This document shows, one piece after another, positions 1-9,700 of a stretch of DNA of 11,667 nucleotides (within the stretch, counting starts at the first letter, position 1; the number at the start of each line of letters is the position of its first letter). Below the pieces are notes generated by a model that saw only the letters and a list, made by a program, of their open reading frames with translations, did no database searches and was not told where the DNA came from. The DNA comes from Phoronis pallida (Eukaryota > Phoronida > Phoronidae): positions 1 to 11,667 of the forward strand of contig JAOXYC010202019.1 in NCBI GenBank assembly GCA_028565715.1, in the 5' to 3' direction. The translations under genes and the position numbers were made by a program.

Positions 1-166
1 CTCGCGCAAGTGTACAATCAAGTGCTCAGTCAAAAGAAGTCCCAAATCACACCAGTCATCGAGAAAAGCCCAGAGTAACTGGGCTGAAACGTCTGAACAT
101 CAAAAGAAATCTCACCCAGTAAGTGAACAATTTTATATATCATGTTCGGCAGAGAATGAACAATCT
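1..166 (+). repeat. Truncated copy of the foldback repeat family seen at 3076-3547
   Basis: This stretch matches the reverse complement of the left arm at 3083-3225. Shared landmarks, in order, are tacaatc...agtg, aagaagtccca, gagaaaag and tcacccagtaag. It also holds one 27-nt unit (about 145-171) related to the tandem array at 3467-3547. The element is cut by the window edge. It is diverged, so it is an old copy. Confidence 0.7.
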
Positions 167-421
167 ATTTCATCGGAACTTGTGATGTCATCGATTTGTA
201 AGTCGTAGCTCAATAACACATTCAGTTGGTAAAATCACCTTTTCTCAAATAATTTCAATTCAAAACAAAAAACAACCAAATAATTGGGTTCCCTTCTTGA
301 TAGTTATTTGGGGATGATATTGTTTGGAACTTAAATTTTTAATTTATTTGAGAAAGAGTGATTTTTCCAATGTCTTAAGCTATGAGTTACAAATCGATGA
401 CGTCACAAGTTCCGGTGAAAT
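167..421. mobile_element. Inverted-repeat (foldback/MITE-like) element with CRE-like core
   Basis: The left arm from 167 pairs with the right arm ending at 421. Both share atttca(t/c)cggaacttgtga and continue with weaker pairing for about 90 nt to ctcaaataa. The right arm contains the palindrome TGACGTCA (398-405), and the left arm has TGATGTCA (183-190). No transposase is seen. It lies in the intron before exon 1a. No clear target duplication was found. Confidence 0.75.
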
Positions 422-578
422 TTATATAAGGATTATTGCATGTATTTTTTGGTGATTGTTAAACTTTAGTTTTTTAATCATAGTGAAAACATTACAAACC
501 ATTCCAAAAAACATCTGAAAATTCTTGCCTATATCTTTTACCCCAAGTTTGTGCTGTATGCAATTTGTCGTTTTTCAG
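422..578 (+). other. Intron sequence before exon 1a
   Basis: This is AT-rich intronic sequence ending in the exon 1a acceptor at 577-578. No further copy of the PCFDEP exon is seen here. The preceding coding exon lies upstream of the window. Confidence 0.8.
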
Positions 579-734
579 ACACCTTGCTACAAGCTTCTTG
601 GCTCCCACCTATGCTAGAAAAGTTTTCCCCTGTTTTGACGAGCCTGCATTCAAATCCACATTTAATATGAGTCTTGTGAGAAAGTCGCATCTGATCAGTA
701 TATCAAATATGCCGAAGTATAACCAAGAAATAAG
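579..734 (+). CDS. ANPEP-like: Exon 1a: alternative (upstream) copy of the PCFDEP exon
   Basis: This exon has 156 nt, enters needing one base to finish a codon and leaves with two bases (AG). It has a clear acceptor (tttttcag) and a strong donor (AAG|gtaaga). It encodes 51 full codons with PCFDEP at 628-645 and ISISNMP near the end. It aligns without gaps to exon 1b (31 of 51 residues identical). At 595-603 it reads F-L-A where exon 1b and APN read Q-M-Q, and PTYAR replaces PTDAR. The conserved blocks differ from exon 1b mostly at third codon positions, which suggests protein-level selection rather than a decayed copy. It keeps a glycosylation sequon, N-M-S, where human APN has one. The use of exons 1a and 1b as alternatives is inferred. 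Confidence 0.88.
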
Positions 735-3700
735 GTAAGATGCTAGATAAACCAGTTTATTTCTTTAACGGTTTATTTTGCAGGTATATCGCAACGTCAC
801 AGATGCAACCGACTGATGCCAGGAAAACATTTCCATGTTTCGACGAGCCAGGCATCAAATCAAATTTTACTGTTACTTTAGTTAGAAAGCTTCCAATGAT
901 CAGCATATCCAATATGCCAATAGTACAGCAAGAATCAAGGTACGGCGGGTTGAAACAATAGTGTGTTTATTCACCGATAAATCATATACGGCAAAGCGCG
1001 ACGACCACATTTCTGTTATTTATGCGATTGTTATACGGCGGCCATTCTACAACCATTTCTGAATGGCGAAGCTGGCCCGGGGTCGTTGGCGGCCTTTCTA
1101 CAACCATTTCTGAATGGCGAAACTGGGTCGTATGATCGTATCCGATAACCGATAGGGGAACTTCCTAAAGGGGGAGTTTGGTTATGTTTTTGTTCCTTAA
1201 AAAATAATTTGTTTTGGACTAAAAGTTTTAATTATGACATTTGAATGAATTCCCGTAATTTTGTATTCAGTCTCAATATTTATGAAACATTTTTGCTATT
1301 TGTAGAGGCAATGACTGGGTTGCTGATCACTATGAAACAACCGTGAAAATGTCGACGTATCTTCTAGCATTTATTGTGTGCGATTTTGAGTACGTAGAGA
1401 TGAACACAACACGGGATACTACGGTAGGACTCGCATGTGCCCGCCATTTAAATATTAGGACCTGAAATGAAAGACTTTTTCACATTTTCCTGAGTTCATT
1501 TATGAAATCTCTAAGAAAGACGTCATGGCCACAACATAATTTCACCATATTGAGGAAATTGTTGGCCCGCTAGTTAGTCATGCCAGGTCTGTCATAGAAG
1601 AAGTTTAATTAAAATTGCTTAAATAACCTTCTGTGTGTACACATGCAATTCATTTTTACTTTGAATTTTAAGGTAAGGAACTTTAGACCTAGTTTTTTGT
1701 ATGCTAACCGTGTACAACTATCCCGATTTAGGTTCGTGTGTGGGCAAGAAGAGAAGCCATCAACCAAACCGCATACGCATTGGATGGTGGAGTAAAAATT
1801 CTGGAGTATTTCGAGAACTACTTCAAAATTCCATATCCTTTACCAAAAGCAGGTGAGTAGGCCCCACTCAGTTCTTGGCATTTGGATTACGTAATCATCA
1901 ATCAGGGATTGCGTTCCATCATAATATTTGGAATGAATCACCAACTATGAAGCAAATACATGTATCGAAACTGAAAAACATAGTTTAATTTCAGACATGA
2001 TTGCCATACCTGACTTTGCTGCCGGCGCCATGGAGAACTGGGGTCTCATCACTTACCGTGAGACGGCGCTCCTCTACGACCCAAAGGTGTCGTCCGCTAC
2101 GAATAAGCAGCGTGTTGCAGTTGTTATCGCTCACGAACTAGCTCACCAGGTACGCCTAGGCCCAGGATTACTTGATTCTTTATTAAACGTTTATCACATT
2201 ATTAGTATTAATTGGTGGTCAGCTATTAGCGATTTTCAAATTTTTTTTTTGGTGTTTAATATGTTTATTTAAATGCAAATCATAATACAGGTTGACTTAG
2301 AGCCCGGAAATCGAATCATTATATCCATTTTCAATCTTTGTTGGCCACCTCGTCAAATATGTATTTTTATATTATTCTTAATTTGTATATATATGTTTAA
2401 TGATTAAAAAATGAATTTTTAAACAACAACAAACAACAACAGGCACACCCATGAAAGCGTTCCGTGAACATGACATCCAGGGTTCCATATACACTCGCAC
2501 TCCCTCTCACAACTAGGCTGAGAGGAGTAAAAGACCTCTACATGTATGTGCCGCAATGCTCAAAAAACGAAATTCAACTGACGCTTGTAGGATTTGAACC
2601 TACGACCAGGCGTGTGAATCTAAGAATCCAACCACTCGGCAACCAGTCTCGGGTTCTTGGTTCTTCCAAACCAAATAAAGAGATTACACAACGACGTCAG
2701 TCACACATTAGAGCACATTGTAAAGCGACGTATTCTTTAAAACCTACGTTTTTACTCAAGCTTTGGTCTCAATGCACAAGTGTCATACACAATTATTTTT
2801 ACTCATTTTCAGTGGTTTGGGAACTTAGTGACACCGAGTTGGTGGGATGATTTGTGGTTGAATGAAGGATTCGCTAGTTATGTTGAATACCTTGGAACTG
2901 CCTTCTATGAACCAGACTGGGCTATGGTAAGTTTTCCTCTAAGACTGAGTTTCATGTCAAACTTTAAATCAATTTCAGAAAAATTCAGTTTTCTAAAGAA
3001 GTGACATATTTTTCCTATTTTCTTTTTACTCGTCTTCACATTTTTACTATCGTTATAAGGAATATTCTGCGAATGACATGTTTTATTAAATAAAGTCCTC
3101 TTACTGGGTGAGTCGAGTCTAGCTGTTTAGGTGTTTCAGTTCGGTGTCTCCGAACTTTTCTCAATGACTACCTAGTATTCTCTTGCGCGTGGGACTTCTT
3201 TAACACTCGATTGTAAACAGGCGCTAAGATTAAACCGCCGTCTCTGTTGATTGGGCGGCGCTGTTTCCTTATTTGGATTGATTCCTTAACTTTCCAGGAA
3301 TCAACCCAAATAAGGAAACAGCCCCCCCCCCTAATCAACATAAATTGATCTTAACGCCTGTTTACAACCGAGTGTTAAAGAAGTCCCACGCGCAAGAGAG
3401 TATCCAGGTAGTCTGAACAGCTAAACTCGACTCACCCAGTAAGTTAACTTTATTTAATATTACATCATCGGGAGAGTATGAACAATACATTCTATCGGGA
3501 GAGTATGAACAATACATTCTATCGGGAAAGTATGAACAATACATTCTATCGAAAGACATGTTTCCTGTCTTCTGTTTTGAGACAGGAATATCGAAAATGA
3601 CAATAGAGGAAAAGGCTAAACTTTGATGTAGTCAAATTTTTACCTTTCTGATATGGGGGCCAATACTTTACGTTCCTTGTCCTTTTTATAAACAGTTAGA

Positions 3701-6700
3701 GCAGTTTATCACAGTGGATCTACAGAACGTTATGGAACTTGACGGTCTTGGTTCCTCTCATCCTATCTTCATTCCCGTCAACCATCCAGATGAGATCAAT
3801 GAAATCTTTGACAGAATTTCTTACGGAAAGGTTAGGTTTCAAACCATATAGTCTTTGAAAAAAGTGTTTACTCTCAAAATGTTAACCTTTTTAAACATGC
3901 TATTCGTCTGAACATATGAATGCGTTTGCATCCTATGGAAACTTAAATGCAGACGGTTAATCAGATTTGATGATACGTAACGATGAAGATGATCAAATGT
4001 TGTTAAAGAAACGTTAATGAATGTAGTTGATCATTTTCGCTTCGTAGGCCTACATGAACGATATACGACTTTGAGTAATGTAGTGTGACCAAGTTGGTTT
4101 CAAAATGGTTGCATTCAGGCTTATGTGTAATGAAAAACTCGCTATAATAATTCCTTCGCATTTCAGGGAGCAACGATCATTAGAATGATGAACTTTTTCC
4201 TTACTGAAGATGTTTTCAAGGCCGGTCTTACGGTAGGTTGTTTGATATTTCAAAAGGTTCCTCGAACAACTTAAATAGCATTTAATTATTGGTTTTAATC
4301 ATTTTTTTTACAAAAACTTGGTTTTTATGCATACGCCACGTTTGATATTTCCAGGCGTATTTGAACGACAAGGCATACGATGCTGCAACGAAGGATGACC
4401 TTTGGGCAGCTTTGACCAAGGTAAGTTTTCATGTTTTTTGTGGAGAGGTAGTCAATCATCTAACGTAGAATTCAAGAACGAAAAAACATAAGTGTATTAA
4501 TTAACATTTTCTAAAATACAGAGTAGCCTATCTCGAATAAATATTCAACAAAAACATTTGAAATAAATTACCGATTTTATACCAATTATTAGTAATTTGT
4601 TTTAATGAACGTCTCAGTACTTGATGTAGCTTGTAGTAGTGGCATTTACGTTGCTTAATTTAATCTTTTGCGAACCTCCAGTGACGATCGTTTTCCATTG
4701 TAGGCAGATGTTGGAACGGGCAAACTTGATGTTAAGAATGTTATGGACACGTGGACGCTTCAGATGGGTTACCCCGTGGTCAAAGTTACGATTAGTGGCA
4801 ATAAGCTCGACTTGACGCAGAAACATTTCTTGTTGGACTATACTCAGCCACCGGATGATACAAAATTCCCCAACTCTAAGTACAAGTAAGTCAATGTTTT
4901 CCCCGGTTGGTTTAAAAACAAATCTTAATGAGGATAAGCTTTGTGGATTAAGTATTTCTTAGGTTTTCAAATCACTGAATACTTGGAATGGGATGTTATA
5001 ACACCTTGAATTGGATAAGATTGGAAAAATCATTGAACGGGCCTTTGACAAGTTCTATGATTATTAAAATCGAATCCAATTAAAGGTTTATTAGTCCCAT
5101 GAATTTTAAGAACCATTTCATCCAATGAAGTTTTAAGTAAACCAGTTTGATAGTTCATAACGCACTTATGTTATGTCATAATGTTATGAAACTGAGATAC
5201 AAAGGTAGTTATGTGATAAAATATGATGGGATGGAAAAAAATAGAAATTAGAAATTTTGAATTCATACATATTTTAGAAAGATAATGTAAACAACTTTTA
5301 TTCAGATATCGTTGGGAGATTCCGTTTACATATACGTCAACAGTGGGAGCCAACTGGACGCACAACACCATTGAATGGATGCATTACACCGAAACTAGCA
5401 GTAAGTTATTATAAAACCTTCTTCTCATTATGCAATATCCTACGGACATAGTTTAGAATATTGGCCCTGTAATATTCCCCTTCATAAAATACGTTTTTGT
5501 CTGTTTTTGGGCTTCTTTCGTTTTCATCGCGTGCATTTCTACCATTTTCCATTAATCTTAAAACAAAACATTTTAAAAAAATATAGTGGAATATGCGTAT
5601 GCATCATCTACATAGGCATGATTGTGACACTATGCAGCCATTATGAAAGTTCCCTCTAATTATGAGAACATTTTCATTTGACAGAACAATTGACTATGCC
5701 TAATACACCATCAAGCAGTGAATGGGTGGTCGCCAACGTCGGGCAGTATGGTTATTATAGAGTCAACTATGACCCAGCAAACTGGAACAATTTATTGAAT
5801 CAACTAAAGACAGATCATACAGTGAGTTTCATTATTTTTGTACAATGAAACGTCATGCATCAGATGGACATGGTCTCTGTATTCGAAGCTGGCCACCTGC
5901 ACAAAATCAGCGATCCAGGTTGTATCTTTCGCTTCACAACCGCATGATTCTAAAGTTACCTTGTTCTATTGGAAAAATCAAACTTCAATTATGCTACTAT
6001 CCTGATAAAGGCACTGGTTTCAACTTCTCTAAGGGTTTCTTTCAAGTTGTTGAGAAAATTGCCTCATTTTAAACGGTACCGTATAAAAGAGTTTTCGATT
6101 AATTGCAGTCGATTATTTACAATATGGGCTCCTAAAAAGCTCCTCATTTTTGCTTGTTATACGATATGCTCATCCTTATTTTAATAATAAGTCATTTTTT
6201 TTCTTTTAGAAAATTGGCACTGTGAACAGAGCGCAGATTATCGATGACGCGTTCAATTTGGCAAGGTAAGACTTTGCTTTCCTTTATAAGAACCACTCGT
6301 TTAATAATCATTACCTATTCGAAATAGCCACTTTATACTGCTACATGTTTATGTCAGTTTTAAGCAGCATCTATCAAGGGACATTATCCCTAACATTAAT
6401 TGTTGCAATCAAGTTTTACCTAAATATTCTCTCATATATCTCTACCCCCTACTGTTTTCATAAATTTAATTCAGGTCTGGTGATGTGAGTGATTTACTAC
6501 TACCTATGAGAACGACTGAATATCTGAATAAGGAAACAGATTATTTACCGTGGGATGCTGCTTTAATCAACCTGGGTTACATCTCAAGCATGCTCAAACG
6601 ATCTCCGTATTATGGATATTATGAGGTCAGTTTCGTTTTCTTGCTTTAAACTAAGAAGAATCTTTAAATGTTATATTCATTTAGTGTTGTACTACAAGAC

Positions 6701-9700
6701 TGGGTATAATTGAGTACAAATCGAAAAATGGGGTCCCTCGTTTATTGCGTTATGCGTTTCCATTGACTGAATAACGGACGTTATACGAGGGACAACATTA
6801 TACGAGTTGTACCGAGTAATTGAACCAATATTGAAATTTTTAGAGTTGGTTTATATGTTGATGTCTCTCTGTCTGCGATACGTTGACTTCCCTTTCTGGT
6901 TGTCACTGATATGGAAACCTTTTTCATGAAATCTTATCAAAGCAAGCATTCTCATCGGTTCGAACTGTTAACATTCGGTCAAGTTCTGATACCGTATAAC
7001 CCCGCAAATGAGCGCATGCGCCTATACGTAAATACGCGCCTATACGCGGAACCTATAGGCCCATGCGCCTATTTTGCAAGAAATTTGAGCTTACAAATTT
7101 TGAGAGCAAAATGCATTATTTCGCATATAGAAGCATGCGCTCAATTGCGGGGTTATACGGTAAGGAATTTAAAAGTAGCGCAATCTGGAGTTTATAGTGA
7201 ACTAGATAATTGACCCGCGCTTCGCCGCGGGGTGTGCGCGTGCTTGGCACGTGCACAACCCTTGCACATGCATACCCCGTTACCTTGACCCACCTCGACT
7301 TTTACCGAATTTTCCCGCGCTTTGCGCGCTCTTGCCCGTGCGGGGTGTGCGCGTGCTTCGCACGTGCAAACCCCGTGCACATGTACACCCCATTGCCTTG
7401 AACAACCTCGACTTTCCCGACTTTCCGCGCTCCGCGCGAAACTGCACGTGCATGCACGCGCGCGGTGGGCGCGTGCTTCGCACGTGCACATACCCACCTT
7501 GTCACTTTGAGTCACCTTCGCGCTGTCAAAACTTGCGGAAAGACGGACAGACGGAAATACGGACAGACAGACATTTTCATACTTATATATTAGATCTCAC
7601 CCAAGTGAAGCTACATGTCGCACAGGTAATAAGAAGTTAAAGATAATAAGAACAATCTATTAATGGATTATAATCATGTCTACTAATATTTCGATGTACT
7701 GTTGTAGTAAAAGTTAAATCATACTTACAGGCGTACATGCTGAAGCAGATTCTTCCACTGTATGAACACATGGGCTGGAACGACAACATTACCGCTCCAA
7801 TCACGGAACAGTAAGTTTCAAATACATTCCGTATCTAAGAGATAGTTGGGGGTTTAGTAGACACCTCCAATTATCCATGTTTGTGACAACTTTCAATTCA
7901 TCGTAACACCTATAGCGCTTGGTAAAAGTCGGTCCCTCGTATAACTACCGTTATTCAGTCAATGGAAACGCATTGACTGAATAACGCAAATAAACAAGGG
8001 ACCAACTTATTCGACTTGTACCTAGCGTTTCTGATGATAGTTAAATGCATAAATCTACAGTTTCTGTAACCCGTTCTGCAAATTAATCGAAATCATTACA
8101 AATTTCTACTATTTCATATGTTCGACAAGGATACCGGTATTTCTTTTTACATTACCACGCTATGTTAGTATGCCAATAGAAACGTATAGAAAAAGGTCGC
8201 CTTCGGCATACAAAGAAACACATTGGCGCACAAAAAAGATTGCGCTGGCCTACAGTCACATCACACAACATGATTATCTCATAAAAGTGTTTTTGCATAT
8301 ATCCAAGCAGGAATATTTATAAAAAAAAAAATGAATGGTGAAAATTTGGATACCGAAAACCACTGCCTCTTAAGAAAAAAACTTCTACGAGTCGTCATAA
8401 ATGTGAAGTTGTGTTGATAAGATATTATTTACATAGGTATCTGCGTATCTACGCATTGGATAATGCATGTGCGAGGGGACACCAGCCTTGCAAAGACAAG
8501 GCTCTAGAACTATTTGCAGCGTGGATGAATGAGACAGATCCAAATAATGAAAATCCGTAAGTATAACAACTGACGGTGATTACTGATTACCCCTCGCTCT
8601 GAAAAATCACAGGACTCATCGAACTCACCTACTTGCTCGTTCAATGACTTTTCAAAATCTCATCCAATTAAAGGTTTTCATAGTAAGAATCACTTTTTCT
8701 GCATTCGTTTCATTAATTTATTTATCCGTCCACCAGCAAGTAAGGCAGGTGTGTACTGGGCCTATTGTTTTCCTGCTATCCCAAGTTAAAGGTTTACTTT
8801 ACTGTGGACATCGGGAGAATTATTTCGTCCGAACACGTCCAGCTGATATTCTGTGGTTATTTACTCCGAATGATATGTCCGAAATCAACAACCGCCGACA
8901 ATGCAGTTTGTTTTACCATACTGAGTGCATTTTTATTTTGCAGACTGTGCTAAATTATTTGTTTTGACTGTTTACAGAATTTCACCAAATTTAAAATCAT
9001 TGGTGTATTGTAACGCTATTTCAAATGGAGGAATTAAAGAGTGGAACTTCGCCTTCGAGCGTTACCAAGAGGCTAATGTAGCGAGCGAGAAATCTAAACT
9101 ACTCTACGCTATGTCATGTTCAAAAACCGTTTGGATTTTAAGCAGGTATTATCTTTACCTTTTAAAAACACGAGTTAAAAGTTATCGCTAATTTGTATCG
9201 ATTCTATTTTGCAAAGGCTTCGATGAGGCTTAAAATTGTTGCCTTGTTCGCTATACGATCAATGTTCAACGTTGACCTCACGTGGGAAACACGGGGAAGC
9301 ACAGGCAAGTAAAAGGCGCTTACTCATTGTCTTACTAAAGCTGTTTCTAGTTCACGAATGTAATTGGTACCGAAAAGAGCAAACCATATAAAATCGCCAT
9401 TGGCTCGCCCAATTCGGGGATTCATGGGCAGCAGGCAATAACTAGAGCCCTGCTATCGCCATGGCTCAGCCAAAACACCATTCCAGTGACAAAAGATTCA
9501 TATAACTTCACTTTGAGAAGAAGGGGGTTTTATTGTGCAAATTAAAACATACAATTTTATTGACATTTTCAAGAAATAACGGCCTTAACTTTAATCTTGA
9601 ATGTTAAACTAATTAAAGATGTTATGTATTTCAGATATTTAGATTGGACACTTGATGACAGTAAAATTCGTAAGCAAGACGCTACATCAACCATCATTCG

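Noticed and set aside
579-939. Exons 1a and 1b as consecutive constitutive exons, or 1a as the remnant of a neighbouring gene copy
   Set aside because: Double inclusion would duplicate a 52-residue beta segment, and the 49-nt intron is poorly spliceable. A remnant would be expected to decay, but 1a is intact with strong splice sites. Expression data could still overturn this.
2590-2660. Possible functional tRNA gene on the - strand
   Set aside because: It has the A and B boxes, but I could not fold a convincing cloverleaf, and it continues into a SINE body and simple-repeat tail. A SINE head is more likely.
2464-2850. 128-residue open frame on + with a GFEPTT motif
   Set aside because: GFEPTT is the usual false protein from an antisense SINE B-box; the frame runs through the SINE and into exon 5 in the wrong frame.
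3362-3559. Open frame on - with RMYCSYSPD repeats
   Set aside because: It simply translates the 27-bp tandem array (27 is divisible by three, so the frame stays open).
4167-4420. Exons 7 and 8, both 66 nt, as a third alternative pair
   Set aside because: Their proteins are unrelated, and both match consecutive segments of the family, so both are needed.
7192-7640. Several overlapping open frames on both strands
   Set aside because: They lie in the GC-rich triple repeat, where stop codons are rare; the products are low-complexity and in many frames at once.
8644-8967. 107-residue open frame on +
   Set aside because: It lies between exons 15 and 16, whose phases join perfectly without it. 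No family resemblance.
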